Positions 37,311 to 46,695 are shown, counted from the stretch's first letter. The stretch: 64,000 bases of DNA from Vibrio sp. HI00D65 (GCF_001635455.1 NZ_LWEH01000140.1:55444-119443); one strand, 5' to 3'. Program-made: numbers and translations. The notes: generated by a model not told the origin, from the letters alone.

Positions 37311-39527
37311 TTACTTGTAGAAAGATTCATCCAGACCAGCACGCGTCAGTAGGCCATCACATGGCGCGAAACGATCACCGTACTTCACAGCAAAGTCGTT
37401 CATCATCTCAACCAGTGACTTAATACCAATTTGGTCCATGTAACGGAACGGACCGCCCAGGAATGGAGGGAAACCAATACCGAAGATAGCACCAATATCG
37501 CCATCACGAGGGCTACGGATAATGCCTTCATCCAGACAACGAACCGCTTCATTCAGCATAGGCAACACGCAACGCATCGCGATGTCGTTATCACTTAGCT
37601 TAGGCTCAGGTTGCAGCTTAAGTAGCTTGTAAACAGACTTATCAACTTCCTTCTTCTTGCCTTTATAAGTGTAAAAACCTTTACCACTCTTACGGCCTTT
37701 ACGGTTGTCATTCAGAAGAATGTCGAACACATCAGGGCCTTGGAAACGGTCACCTAACTCATTGACTAGAATCGGGATGATCTTAGCACCGATATCCACA
37801 CCTACCTCATCTAGCAAGGTAATTGGGCCAACCGGGAAACCAAAATCTAGCAGTGCACTATCCAGTTTTTCAATCGGCTCATTCGCTAGTAGCAGGTGTG
37901 CCGCTTCATTCATGTATGGAGCAAGAATACGGTTTACGTAGAAACCTGCCGTGTCTTTAACAACAATCGGTGTTTTGCCTTGTTTCTTCGCTAATGCCAC
38001 TACCGTCGAGATAGTCTCTTCTGACGTTGTTTCATGAGGGATGACCTCAACTAGCGGCATTTTCTCTGCAGGACTGAAGTAGTGCAGACCTACCACGTTT
38101 TCTGGGCGCTGTGCCTTCTCTGCAATCTTATGGATTGGCAGTGATGAAGTATTCGTCGCGAAGATAGTATCTGTCTTAGCGTTTTGTTCAATGTCTGCAA
38201 CCATAGACTGCTTAAGGTCGAGATCTTCAAACACCGCTTCAATCACTACATCTGTGTGGTTGAAGCTCGTAAAGTCGATACCACCAGAAAGCTGAAGCAT
38301 CTTACTTTCAAGGCCAGCACGGCTCAGAATGCGACGCTTACGCTGCTTATCGAACAACTTGTAATTATAGTTAAGCGCGTTCAAGACACCATCATTTGAT
38401 ACATCTTTAATACGAACCGGTACTTTTGCTTTCGCCACACTCACATGGCTAATACCTGCCCCCATTAGACCACCGCCTAACACACCAACACGCTTAACCG
38501 CTTTTGGTTCTGCGTCTGCACCGTGTTCTTTCTTCATTTCAGTAGTAGCAAAGAAGATAGAACGAAGTGCTTTTGATTCAGAGGCCATGACCAGTTCAGA
38601 GAAACGCTTCGCTTCATACTGAAGACCTTTTTCAAAGCCGTTTTCTAGGCCGTAACGAATCACATCGAGAATCGCGTCAGCTGCTGGGTAGTTACCACGA
38701 GTTTTCTGATTGGTTTTCTTGGTAGCTTGTTCGAAAATAACTTTACGACCAAGACTATTGCGAGAAATCAACTTCTCTTTAGTCGAAGCTTGGCTCGTAG
38801 AAGCAAGGCGCTTGCCTTTTTTGCTGCCCGTATTCTTTTCAACATAGCTTTTCGCTACTTCAAGTAAAATAGTATCTGGCACACAAGCATCCACAACACC
38901 AAGCGATTTCGCTTTCTTAGCGCGCAGTTGCTTACCGGTAAGAATAAGATCGAGTGACGGTAGCAAACCAATTAAACGAGGCAAGCGTTGTGTACCGCCA
39001 GAACCTGGCAGTAAACCTAGCTGAACTTCAGGTAAACCAAGGCGCGTCTTATCAGAATCGGTACATACACGGTAGTCACAAGCTAATGCGAGCTCTAAAC
39101 CGCCACCAAGACATGGGCCGTGAATTGCAGCAACAACTGGGTAAGGAAGATCAGACAACGCTTGGAACATCTCCTGACCTTGGCGTGCTAGAGATTGTGC
39201 TTCATCAGCGGTTTTACACGCATCCAGCATTCGAACATCAGCACCAGCGATAAAGTTATCTGGCTTAAGAGAATGAACGATTAGGCCTTTAACACGGCTT
39301 TGTTTCTCTTTTAACTGCTCAAAGATCGCTTTCATCTCTTCAGCAAAAGCCGCTTGTAGCGTGTTCATTTTCTCGCCTGGTACATCAATCGCTAGCCAAG
39401 CAATGTCTTGGTCATCGATGTTAAGAGAGAATGCAGTCGCTTTCTTTTTCGGTGCTTCAGTCATTGGAGTTGACTCCGCGTTAGTAACTACTTCTTTTTC
39501 TGTTGTTGCATCAAGAGTCGTAGACAT
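37311..39527 (-). CDS. fadJ: Fatty-acid oxidation complex alpha subunit FadJ
   Basis: A 738-residue bifunctional enzyme: enoyl-CoA hydratase/isomerase (about residues 30-220) and 3-hydroxyacyl-CoA dehydrogenase (about 340-640). Hydratase marks are [11 protein letters not shown] and [17 protein letters not shown]; the NAD-binding motif is [15 protein letters not shown] and a dehydrogenase catalytic histidine is in [13 protein letters not shown]. Pairing with a FadI-type thiolase rather than FadA marks it as FadJ. The ATG overlaps the fadI stop as TAATG, which gives tight coupling; an in-frame start at 39575 lies inside fadI and adds 16 foreign residues. A low-complexity [13 protein letters not shown] stretch opens the protein. 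Confidence 0.95.
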   Translation of the reverse strand: MSTTLDATTEKEVVTNAESTPMTEAPKKKATAFSLNIDDQDIAWLAIDVPGEKMNTLQAAFAEEMKAIFEQLKEKQSRVKGLIVHSLKPDNFIAGADVRMLDACKTADEAQSLARQGQEMFQALSDLPYPVVAAIHGPCLGGGLELALACDYRVCTDSDKTRLGLPEVQLGLLPGSGGTQRLPRLIGLLPSLDLILTGKQLRAKKAKSLGVVDACVPDTILLEVAKSYVEKNTGSKKGKRLASTSQASTKEKLISRNSLGRKVIFEQATKKTNQKTRGNYPAADAILDVIRYGLENGFEKGLQYEAKRFSELVMASESKALRSIFFATTEMKKEHGADAEPKAVKRVGVLGGGLMGAGISHVSVAKAKVPVRIKDVSNDGVLNALNYNYKLFDKQRKRRILSRAGLESKMLQLSGGIDFTSFNHTDVVIEAVFEDLDLKQSMVADIEQNAKTDTIFATNTSSLPIHKIAEKAQRPENVVGLHYFSPAEKMPLVEVIPHETTSEETISTVVALAKKQGKTPIVVKDTAGFYVNRILAPYMNEAAHLLLANEPIEKLDSALLDFGFPVGPITLLDEVGVDIGAKIIPILVNELGDRFQGPDVFDILLNDNRKGRKSGKGFYTYKGKKKEVDKSVYKLLKLQPEPKLSDNDIAMRCVLPMLNEAVRCLDEGIIRSPRDGDIGAIFGIGFPPFLGGPFRYMDQIGIKSLVEMMNDFAVKYGDRFAPCDGLLTRAGLDESFYK

Positions 39528-40834
39528 TATTCTACCTCCAAGATCATTGCTGCGCCTAAACCACCAGCTGCACATGCTGTATTCAGTGCCAAGCCGCCAC
39601 CGCGACGTTTTAATTCACGTAATGTTTGAGTCATCATACGCGCGCCAGTTGCTGCAAACGGGTGACCGTAAGCAATTGAACTGCCCAGCACGTTGAACTT
39701 ATCCATATCAATCTCACCGATCGCTTTATCACGGCCAAGATTCTTCTGCGCGAACTCATCACTCGCAAACATCTTCACATTCGCTAAAACTTGAGCTGCG
39801 AAGGCTTCATGCATCTCGATAAGTGTCAGGTCCGATAGCTCTAAGCCAGTGTTTTTCAATACTTGAGAGGTCGCGTAAGTCGGGCCCATTAGCATATCCG
39901 TTTCAACGCCAATCGCTGAGAACGCGTAGCCACGAATATAACCTAACACTTCTAAGCCTAGCTCTTTCGCTTTGCCTTCGCGCATTAACATCACAGCTGC
40001 ACCACCATCAGTCAGCGGTGTTGCATTAGCAGCAGTCACACTGCCGTATTTTCTATCGAATGCAGGACGAAGTTTGGCGTAACCTTCAACCGTAGAGTCA
40101 TGACGAATGTTGTTATCTTCCGCTAGGTACTTTTTGTATGGTGCCGGAAATGCCGTCATTACTTCATCTTTAATCTTGCCTTCTTTCCATGCTTGAGAAG
40201 CCAAAGAGTGAGAACGGTGAGCAAGCGCATCTTGAGCTTCACGAGTAATACCGTGTGTCTTTGCCATCTGCTCAGCAGTTTGTCCCATCGATAAACCAGT
40301 CGAGTACTCAGCAACCGCAGGAGGCACTGGCATCAAGTCTTTCACTGAAAGTGTTTTAAGGATTTTCAGTTTTTGGCCCATGGTTTTCGTTTTGCTCAGC
40401 GCTAGTAAGTTAGCGGCAAGCTTTTTAGAAACACCAATCGGCAATACAGAAGAAGAATCTGCACCACCAGCAATGCCGACATCAATCGTGCCAGCCATAA
40501 TGCTTTCAGTCACATTAACAGCAGCTTGGAAGCTGGTCGCACATGCTCGAGTCACACTATAGGCATCGGTATTGATATCCATGCCTGTACCCAACACGAT
40601 TTCGCGCGCGATGTTCGGTGCTTCTGGCATTTGCACTACCTGGCCGAACACGACTTGTTCGATAAGCGCAGGATCGACATCAGTTCTTGCAAGCATTTCA
40701 CTCACAACCATTTTGCCTAAGTCGACCGCAGGCACTTGACTAAATTCGGTGCTCTGGCGAGCGAATGGGGTTCGTAATCCAGCGACAACGGCAACACGTT
40801 CTCCAGAACGCGTTTTGACTTCCTGTTTGCCCAT
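39527..40834 (-). CDS. fadI: Acetyl-CoA C-acyltransferase FadI
   Basis: A 435-residue thiolase, the beta subunit of the FadIJ complex; it splits 3-ketoacyl-CoA with CoA in the last step of each beta-oxidation cycle. The acylated cysteine is in [13 protein letters not shown], the catalytic histidine in [14 protein letters not shown], and the second cysteine in [24 protein letters not shown] precedes the ATG. A sigma-70 promoter and a FadR-like operator lie directly upstream, so repression by FadR without fatty acids is expected. Confidence 0.95.
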   Translation of the reverse strand: MGKQEVKTRSGERVAVVAGLRTPFARQSTEFSQVPAVDLGKMVVSEMLARTDVDPALIEQVVFGQVVQMPEAPNIAREIVLGTGMDINTDAYSVTRACATSFQAAVNVTESIMAGTIDVGIAGGADSSSVLPIGVSKKLAANLLALSKTKTMGQKLKILKTLSVKDLMPVPPAVAEYSTGLSMGQTAEQMAKTHGITREAQDALAHRSHSLASQAWKEGKIKDEVMTAFPAPYKKYLAEDNNIRHDSTVEGYAKLRPAFDRKYGSVTAANATPLTDGGAAVMLMREGKAKELGLEVLGYIRGYAFSAIGVETDMLMGPTYATSQVLKNTGLELSDLTLIEMHEAFAAQVLANVKMFASDEFAQKNLGRDKAIGEIDMDKFNVLGSSIAYGHPFAATGARMMTQTLRELKRRGGGLALNTACAAGGLGAAMILEVE

Positions 40835-40850
40835 GGTTTCTCCTTAAAGT

Positions 40851-40898
40851 TAAGAGGTCAGACCTGAAGCATTGTAAAGAAGTTGTTAATTAAATCAA
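40851..40898 (-). promoter_or_regulatory. fadIJ promoter with overlapping FadR-like operator
   Basis: On the minus strand TTGATT and TACAAT (40898-40871) are 16 bases apart. Directly downstream the near-palindrome CAGGTCTGACCT (about 40855-40866) matches the FadR core (GGTCNGACCTG on the plus strand) and covers the expected transcription start. This is the classic position for repression. Confidence 0.75.
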
Positions 40899-41053
40899 AC
40901 GAGCGTTTAAATAAACGTGATACGAGTATCTCACTGTCTGAAAATATAACTGCAAATTCAGGCGAACCTTTTGAGGTGAAAGGTTGTCGTAAGATACTAA
41001 GCTATTGTCGGTAAAGACTGTTATAGCGGTGTAGGAGATGGGTTTTCTTGAGG

Positions 41054-41214
41054 AAAAAAAACCACACAATACTGTGTGGTCGGAATGTATAAAGCAATTA
41101 ACTTAACGCCAATTGAAATAATCAGTTTCCTGATTAGGAGAAAGTAAAGTCAGCCTTCAAAAGGAAGTGCCGTCTTGCTCAACATGCTAGTCATCAATGA
41201 CTAACTAGACGACA
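41054..41214 (-). ncRNA. Candidate small regulatory RNA upstream of fadIJ (about 160 nt)
   Basis: A strong intrinsic terminator on the minus strand (ACCACACA, GTAT loop, TGTGTGGT, then a run of U; 41080-41054) has no protein gene to serve: upstream on that strand lies only the antisense of the sigma factor gene. Between it and a possible -10 box TATAGT (41226-41221) are three compact hairpins: TAGTCA/TGACTA at 41203-41188, CCTT/AAGG near 41170-41160, and TAATCAG/CTGATTA at 41136-41119. A single-stranded ACUUUACUUUCUCC stretch lies between the last two. The layout is that of an Hfq-type small RNA. The -35 region is poor, so the 5' end is a guess. Alternative: a terminated leader of fadIJ, although fadIJ has its own promoter closer by. 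Confidence 0.55.
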
Positions 41215-41377
41215 AGGTGTACTATAACTTTTTCAGGGTCTTAGATTTTGAAGTAGATCAATTTTAATGTGATTTTACGAATTCCTGCCTCTCGTTCGCT
41301 CTAAAGACGAAACAGATTATAAAACGAAGCACAACGAATAGAGCACAACTATACGCAGAGCAATTATGGAGGCTCGA

Positions 41378-41941
41378 GTGTCAATAATAAAAATGTTTGG
41401 AAAGAAAAAAGCCAAACGTCCGGTCAACTCTGATATGGACAAACAAAGAAAATATGAAGCTCTCGTACGTGCCTATCACCGTGACCTCTTTCGCTACGCC
41501 TATTGGTTATGCAAAGACAAAAGCATTGCCGAAGATTTAGTGCAAGAAACTTGCCTCCGCGCATGGAAATCACTCGATAACCTAAAAGATGAAAAAGCCG
41601 CGAAGTCTTGGCTGATTACTATCTTGCGCCGCGAGAATGCTCGACGTTTTGAACGCAAACAATTTGATCTGGTTGATATCGACGATCATGGTAACGATGC
41701 CAGTGTCAGTGATGACCCGCACCATCAACACCAATGGTTGCAAGTCCAGATAATGAAACTTGAAATTGATTACCGTGAACCTCTCTTCTTACAAGTGATT
41801 GGTGGTTTTAGTGGTGACGAGATCGCGGATATTCTCGATCTCAACAAAAACACGGTGATGACACGTTTATTCAGAGCTCGAAACCAATTGAAAGAGATGC
41901 TGGATACAGAAGAAGCAGAGAGGGGGCAACATAATGGATGA
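41378..41941 (+). CDS. ECF-type RNA polymerase sigma factor
   Basis: A 187-residue extracytoplasmic-function sigma factor. Region 2 is YHRDLFRYAYWLCKDKSIAEDLVQE (in part LCKDKSIAEDLVQETCLRAW), region 4 is GGFSGDEIADILDLNKNTVMTRL (in part DEIADILDLNKNTVMTRLF), with the helix-turn-helix that reads the -35 element. The start is probably GTG at 41378, five bases after GGAGG; an ATG at 41366 lies before that site. The gene overlaps the DUF3379 gene by eight bases. The pair lies between fadIJ and two fadL genes, which suggests a role in sensing fatty acids or envelope state; no target promoter could be identified by eye. Confidence 0.9.
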   Translation: MSIIKMFGKKKAKRPVNSDMDKQRKYEALVRAYHRDLFRYAYWLCKDKSIAEDLVQETCLRAWKSLDNLKDEKAAKSWLITILRRENARRFERKQFDLVDIDDHGNDASVSDDPHHQHQWLQVQIMKLEIDYREPLFLQVIGGFSGDEIADILDLNKNTVMTRLFRARNQLKEMLDTEEAERGQHNG

Positions 41942-42662
41942 TTTAGAATTTCGTCGTCGTGTATTGTCGGAACCTAAACAACGCACACAAGATATTGTTG
42001 ATGCAGCCGCGAGCAGTGAAGCTAACAGTCACTTTTTAGATGACGTACTGTCGCTTGATAAACAGATCCACTCTGCAATGAATGTAGATGTGCCAGACGA
42101 TCTTGCCGATCGTATTCTGTTCAATCAAACCTCAAGCGAAGAGAGCAAAGTCGTAAGGCCCACGTTTGCGAGACGTGCAATGGCAATGGCGGCCTCTGTA
42201 GCGTTTGTTGCTGGTCTATTGGTTGGCCAGGTAAACTGGGGGAATGCGTTAGTATCTCCAGCACACGCAAGCTTGGCTGATACGGCGATGCAGCATGTTA
42301 TCGATGAAAAAAGCTTTGTCAGCACCATTGATGAACAAGTTACATCACAGCAAATCAATGCAAAAATGAACCCATTTGCTTTTCAGTTTGATGAAACTTT
42401 CCCATACCACGTCTATTACCTGAACCATTGTGGTTTTGGGAAGTCTACCGCAGTACACATGGTATTCCAGGGTGAAAAAGGCAAAGTTACGCTATTTCTG
42501 ACTAGCATCCCGTCTGACAAACCAGTCGACTTTGATGAAAAAGGAATGTCAGGTTCGGTGACACCAATTGATAACAGCAGTTTGATACTCGTCGGTGAAA
42601 ATGGCGAGGATGTGTCTAAAATCTCAGAAAAGCTGACGAAAATGATCAAACCGATGAGCTAA
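41934..42662 (+). CDS. DUF3379 membrane protein, probable anti-sigma factor
   Basis: A 242-residue protein of the DUF3379 family. Residues 1-80 are cytoplasmic and acidic-amphipathic (FLDDVLSLDKQIHSAMNV, then VPDDLADRIL), one membrane helix is at about 81-101 (MAMAASVAFVAGLLVGQV), and the rest (102-242) is periplasmic with a globular YHVYYLNHCGFGKSTAVHMV region. This plan, and an eight-base overlap with the ECF sigma gene, are those of an anti-sigma factor, although the function of this family is, to my knowledge, not settled. What is sensed by the periplasmic domain is unknown. A strong terminator follows. Confidence 0.8.
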   Translation: MDDLEFRRRVLSEPKQRTQDIVDAAASSEANSHFLDDVLSLDKQIHSAMNVDVPDDLADRILFNQTSSEESKVVRPTFARRAMAMAASVAFVAGLLVGQVNWGNALVSPAHASLADTAMQHVIDEKSFVSTIDEQVTSQQINAKMNPFAFQFDETFPYHVYYLNHCGFGKSTAVHMVFQGEKGKVTLFLTSIPSDKPVDFDEKGMSGSVTPIDNSSLILVGENGEDVSKISEKLTKMIKPMS

Positions 42663-42689
42663 TCAGCTCTCAAAGCCCCTCAATTAAAG

Positions 42690-42730
42690 GCCCAGCAATT
42701 ATACTCTTGATATTGCTGGGCTTTATTTAT
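42690..42730 (+). terminator. Terminator after the sigma/DUF3379 pair
   Basis: GCCCAGCAAT and ATTGCTGGGC form a perfect ten-pair stem around an 11-base loop, followed by TTTATTTAT. Confidence 0.88.
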
Positions 42731-42851
42731 AAATAAAACACCAATCCATTCACAAAACAAATAGCCTTAGAGTTAAAACTCTAAAAAACAGCATTTAGCG
42801 CCATTTTCGTGCCAGATAGGCGTCATTTCCATAATTTTCCACTCAAATTTT

Positions 42852-42869
42852 CCAATGGTCGGATTTGTA
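42852..42869 (+). promoter_or_regulatory. FadR-like operator upstream of the first fadL gene
   Basis: AATGGTCGGATTTGT fits the FadR consensus (A-C-TGGTCNGANNTGTT) in the TGGTC, GA and TGT blocks. A -10-like TATACT follows at 42875-42880, so a bound repressor would block the promoter. Confidence 0.65.
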
Positions 42870-42901
42870 TATCGTATACTTGCGAATAGGATCAGCCACC
42901 A

Positions 42902-42917
42902 TTGAGCAATTGCTCAA
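42902..42917. promoter_or_regulatory. Perfect 16-bp palindrome in the fadL leader
   Basis: TTGAGCAATTGCTCAA lies between the likely transcription start and the ribosome-binding site of the first fadL gene. Another short hairpin (CGCC/GGCG at 42924-42938) follows. It could be an operator or an mRNA structure near the translation start. Confidence 0.5.
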
Positions 42918-42959
42918 ATTAATCGCCCTGTAGAGGCGGATATATAAAGGAATAAATGA

Positions 42960-44222
42960 ATGACTACCAACAACACGCGTCTGTTTAAAAAGTCTCTTTT
43001 AGCAGTAACAATTACACTGGCGTCTTCGCAAGCGATGGCAGCAGGTTTCCAACTTAACGCACAATCAGCAACCGGTATCGGCCGTGCTTTCGCTGGTGAT
43101 GCAGTAATCGCAGATAACGCGTCAGTAATGGCACGTAACCCTGCAGCAATGGCACTATTTGACAAAACCGAGCTATCTCTTGGTTTTGAAACAATCACTT
43201 CAATGATTGAAGTAAAAGATGCTAGCTACAACACTCTTGGCGGCGCTATGCCGGTAGATAACGTTGATGATGTTGGTGATACTTCAGTAGCTCCAAACAT
43301 CCACCTCATTGTTCCTGTTAACGAAAAATTTGCTTGGGGTGTGAACGCTTACTCTAACTTCGGTACTAAAACTGAATTCTCAGATGATTACCTAGCTAGT
43401 GAATATGGCGGTTTAACCGATGTAATGAGCATCAACTTCGGTCTTGCAGGCTCTTACCGTCTAAACGACCAATGGAGCTTTGGTGCAGGTCTTGACCTGA
43501 TCTACGGTGAAGGCACAATGAAGCGTACTGCTGGTGTAGGCTTTGGCCCAGCCGCAGGACAAAAGCTACTTGACGTAGATGGTGCAACTGGTTGGGCTGT
43601 CGGCTTCAACGTAGGAACAGTTTACGAGCTCGATGAAAACAACCGTTTTGGTTTATCTTACCGTTACAGCCCTGAATTCACTGCGGAAGATGACAATGGT
43701 CAAGAAATCACATTACCTCTACCAGATATGGCAGAGTTCTCTGGTTTCCACAAAATTGAAGACACTAAATTCGCTGTTCACTACTCTGTTCAATGGATTG
43801 GCTGGAGTGCATTCGACTCGATTGATTTCGAGAAGTTAGATCCTACTCAATCGACACTAGCTTACGCATTAAGCGGCGGCACAGGTGCATACCAGAAAGA
43901 TTACAAATGGCAAGATGGTTGGCACTACGCTATTGGTGGTACATACTACCTGAACACTGATTGGACGCTTCGTGCTGGTTACATGTACGACACAAGTGCA
44001 CAAGATTCACTAACTTCTATCTCTGTACCAGATTCAGATCGTCAGTGGTTCTCTGCTGGTTTCACATACCACATTAATACCGACTCTAACGTAGACTTTG
44101 GTTTCACTTACCTACTAGGTGATGATACTAAAGTTGAAGAAAGCTTAGGCGCAACTTCTGTTAGCGCAACAACGCACGCTGATGCAATCCTACTAGGCCT
44201 ACAATACAGCCGCAGCTTCTAA
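42960..44222 (+). CDS. fadL: FadL-family outer-membrane long-chain fatty-acid transporter
   Basis: A 420-residue outer-membrane beta-barrel. The signal peptide is at residues 1-27 (LLAVTITLASSQAMA), then the hatch segment AGFQLNAQSATGIGRAFAGDA and RNPAAMALF, typical of FadL. Many alternating strands follow, and the last residue is phenylalanine (QYSRSF), the usual barrel-assembly signal. It lets long-chain fatty acids or other hydrophobic compounds into the periplasm. AAAGG lies nine bases from the ATG. A FadR-like site is upstream. A second member follows 296 bases downstream on the same strand. Confidence 0.92.
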   Translation: MTTNNTRLFKKSLLAVTITLASSQAMAAGFQLNAQSATGIGRAFAGDAVIADNASVMARNPAAMALFDKTELSLGFETITSMIEVKDASYNTLGGAMPVDNVDDVGDTSVAPNIHLIVPVNEKFAWGVNAYSNFGTKTEFSDDYLASEYGGLTDVMSINFGLAGSYRLNDQWSFGAGLDLIYGEGTMKRTAGVGFGPAAGQKLLDVDGATGWAVGFNVGTVYELDENNRFGLSYRYSPEFTAEDDNGQEITLPLPDMAEFSGFHKIEDTKFAVHYSVQWIGWSAFDSIDFEKLDPTQSTLAYALSGGTGAYQKDYKWQDGWHYAIGGTYYLNTDWTLRAGYMYDTSAQDSLTSISVPDSDRQWFSAGFTYHINTDSNVDFGFTYLLGDDTKVEESLGATSVSATTHADAILLGLQYSRSF

Positions 44223-44245
44223 TATAAGCTAGGTTATAATTCTCA

Positions 44246-44275
44246 AAGGGTCGCTTTATGCGACCCTTTTTTATT
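44246..44275 (+). terminator. Terminator after the first fadL gene
   Basis: AAGGGTCGC and GCGACCCTT form a perfect nine-pair stem with a five-base loop, followed by TTTTATT. The 243 bases from here to the next gene hold no clear ORF; a TGTAGC/GCTACA inverted repeat is near 44313-44342. Confidence 0.9.
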
Positions 44276-44518
44276 GTCTAAGCCACTGACTAACATTAAT
44301 TTAAACTTACAGCTGTAGCCTACACGGGCTATTTATAGCTACAAGTGTACGCTCAAATTCGATCACACACTCGAAACATTCAGACTATTAAGCTAATAAT
44401 CAGTCATATTTTATCATTTAATCGCTAAAACACTGTTTTACTCGAATTTCATTTTTAATGTAATAACTCTAAAAGTAAAATTGTGGCACTAAATACTTAT
44501 AATTCAGCGAACATAATA

Positions 44519-45823
44519 ATGAAAATGAATAAGACTCTTCTATCTACTGCAGTGGCAGTTGGACTACTTTCAACTTCTACGGTGACTCAAGCAGCGGGCT
44601 TTCAACTAGCAGAATACTCAGCAACAGGCCTGGGCCGAGCTTACGCTGGTGAAGCAGCAATGGCTGACGGTGCAGACGCACAATGGCGTAACCCTGCAAT
44701 GCTAACTTACCTAGAAGGCACTCAAGTTTCAGTTGGTGCTATCTATGTTGATCCAAACATCGACATCGACGGCACTTCTACCTCTATGATGGGACAATCG
44801 ACTCCATCAAATTCTAGTGATTTTGCACACAGTGCAGTAATTCCAAACTTTTATGTTTCTCATAAGTACAACGACAAATTCGCGTTAGGTTTTGCGGCTG
44901 GCACGAACTACGGCATGGAAACTGACCTAGGTACAGACTTCGGTGGCGCAAACCACGGCAACGAAGCAAGCGTTAAAACCATGGAGCTAAACCTTAACGC
45001 CGCTTACCAAGTACTTGAAAGCGTATCTATTGGCGGAGGTATTCGCTACGTAATGGCTGAAGGTAGCTTTGGTGCGGTATCTACTGCGAATTCTCTAGTT
45101 CAGATTCCTTTTGGCACAGCTTTAAAATACATGGAAGGTGATGACACAGCGTGGGGCTGGCAAGTTGGTACAGCTTGGCAAATCAATGAAAATAACCGCT
45201 TAGGCTTTACCTACAAGTCAGAAGTAGACCTAACGCTTGAAGGCCACGCTAACGGTGTCGCTTTTGATGTTGTTGCTGGTACTTTAGGTTCTCCCGTGAA
45301 GTCAAAATACAACGGCTCAATGGAACTAGCTTTACCAGCTACAGCGGAACTGGCAAGTTTCCACCAACTTACCGACAAGGTAGCGGTTCACGCGAGCGTT
45401 AACTGGACCAACTGGAGCAGCTTTAAAGAGCTAGTTGCAGACATTCCTGAATTCGGCCCAGCTCGAACTCAAGATATCAAAGAAGAAAACTGGGAAGACA
45501 ACTACCGCTTCGCTATTGGTACCACATACCAAATGACACCTAAGCTGGCACTACGTTCTGGTATCGCCTACGATACTTCAGCAGTAAGTGATGAGCACCG
45601 TACCGCGACGATTCCAGAAACTGACCGTACTTGGTTAAGTATTGGTGCAGGTTACCAATGGTCTGAACAACTAACATTAGACGCTGGTTTTACTTACATT
45701 CTAGCTAAAGATGCAAAAATGGTTGAAGCGGACACAGCTTCTGCACCATTTGGTGGTAACTTCGAAGGTGAAGTTACTGGTAGCATCTGGCTAGTTGGTG
45801 TACAAGCTAACTACCGCTTTTAA
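44519..45823 (+). CDS. Second FadL-family outer-membrane transporter
   Basis: A 434-residue FadL paralogue. The signal peptide is at 1-25 (LLSTAVAVGLLSTSTVTQA). The mature start AGFQLAEYSATGLGRAYAGEA and RNPAMLTYL parallels the first copy, and the protein ends in NYRF. Loops differ from those of the first copy, including longer insertions near residues 65-80 and 190-210, so ligand choice may differ. The reading frame is open from 44483, but a start at ATG 44519 (or 44525) gives a normal signal peptide; no strong ribosome-binding site is seen. No FadR-like site was found upstream, in contrast to the first copy. Confidence 0.88.
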   Translation: MKMNKTLLSTAVAVGLLSTSTVTQAAGFQLAEYSATGLGRAYAGEAAMADGADAQWRNPAMLTYLEGTQVSVGAIYVDPNIDIDGTSTSMMGQSTPSNSSDFAHSAVIPNFYVSHKYNDKFALGFAAGTNYGMETDLGTDFGGANHGNEASVKTMELNLNAAYQVLESVSIGGGIRYVMAEGSFGAVSTANSLVQIPFGTALKYMEGDDTAWGWQVGTAWQINENNRLGFTYKSEVDLTLEGHANGVAFDVVAGTLGSPVKSKYNGSMELALPATAELASFHQLTDKVAVHASVNWTNWSSFKELVADIPEFGPARTQDIKEENWEDNYRFAIGTTYQMTPKLALRSGIAYDTSAVSDEHRTATIPETDRTWLSIGAGYQWSEQLTLDAGFTYILAKDAKMVEADTASAPFGGNFEGEVTGSIWLVGVQANYRF

Positions 45824-45856
45824 TCTGTTGATTTAATCTATAGTCTCAAGCATTAA

Positions 45857-45897
45857 AAAGGCTCGATGTTATTTTCAACATCGAGCCTTTCTTTTAT
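45857..45897. terminator. Bidirectional terminator between fadL paralogue and mlaA
   Basis: AAAGGCTCGATGTT and AACATCGAGCCTTT form a perfect 14-pair stem with a six-base loop and T-rich tails on both strands. It serves the two convergent genes. Confidence 0.92.
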
Positions 45898-45915
45898 CGC
45901 TTTCTTCATCTAAAT

Positions 45916-46695
45916 CTAGTAGTCGTCTAGATATCCATCGATGAAATCTTCTTGTTCGAGATCCACCTCTTCAGGTTCAATCTCAGCTTTAAAGTCACGG
46001 CGTTGGATGTAGACATCACGTGTTAACGCGTATGGATCTGGAGAGTCATCTAACAAGGCTTCTTGAGATACTAACTGAGCACGTGTTTCCATCCCTTCAA
46101 AGGCCCACTTGCCCAGACCGGCCCAAACGTTCAACAAAGACAGAGGCACATAGAGGCTGTCCACCTGACTCGTCACTTCACGAGTCGTGACAGGACCGTA
46201 ACCTGGCACCATAAAATACGGCCCATTTCCTACACCGTAATGACCAATTGCATCAGAGAAAGATTTATCATCATATTTAGTGATCCCGGCTTCGCTAGCA
46301 ATGTCAATCAAACCTAACAAACCAAACGTCGAGTTAATCCAAAAACGATTAAAATGGTCAACTGCTTTTCTGCCATTACCCATAAGTAAGTTATTCACCA
46401 TACTGGCTGGTTCGTCTAAATTGGCGAGAAAATTGGAGATTCCTGTGCGAATGGGGGCAGGTGTGTAATCAACATAAGCGACAGACACCGGCCGAACCAA
46501 ATAAGGATCTAAGTAGTCATAATTGACCGTCCACATCGCTCGGTTGAAACCTTCAAAAGGATCATTAGGGTGGGACTCTTCGACGTATTCAGAGGTTTCA
46601 AGATTATTATTGCTTTCATCTGGCGCACTAGAGCAGCCCACCGTAAGGCTTGCGATAAAGAGTAAACTCGAGAGTCTTAAAACACTGACAGACAT
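45916..46695 (-). CDS. mlaA: Phospholipid-binding lipoprotein MlaA
   Basis: A 259-residue outer-membrane lipoprotein (VacJ). The lipobox LTVGC places the lipid on Cys21. Family marks are DPFEGFNRAMWTVNYDYLDPYLVRPVS (in part DPFEGFNRAMW), FLANLDEPASMVNNLLMG and HYGVGNGPYFMVPGYGPVT (in part GPYFMVPGYGP). It removes phospholipids from the outer leaflet and passes them to the Mla pathway. An acidic C-terminal tail is present. AAAGGTGAT precedes the ATG. The other Mla genes are not in the window. The ccm terminator lies just upstream. Confidence 0.95.
   Translation of the reverse strand: MSVSVLRLSSLLFIASLTVGCSSAPDESNNNLETSEYVEESHPNDPFEGFNRAMWTVNYDYLDPYLVRPVSVAYVDYTPAPIRTGISNFLANLDEPASMVNNLLMGNGRKAVDHFNRFWINSTFGLLGLIDIASEAGITKYDDKSFSDAIGHYGVGNGPYFMVPGYGPVTTREVTSQVDSLYVPLSLLNVWAGLGKWAFEGMETRAQLVSQEALLDDSPDPYALTRDVYIQRRDFKAEIEPEEVDLEQEDFIDGYLDDY

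Noticed and set aside
39528-39575. N-terminal extension of fadJ
   Set aside because: It lies within the end of fadI, and the TAATG overlap at 39525-39529 is the usual coupled start.
41036-41104. 22-codon plus-strand frame starting at ATG near 41038
   Set aside because: Its purine-rich AGGAG touches the ATG with no spacing, and it runs through the terminator hairpin of the candidate small RNA.
41166-41210. 14-codon frame inside the candidate small RNA (starts MTSML)
   Set aside because: No ribosome-binding site and it overlaps two hairpins; kept only as a remote possibility of a dual-function RNA.
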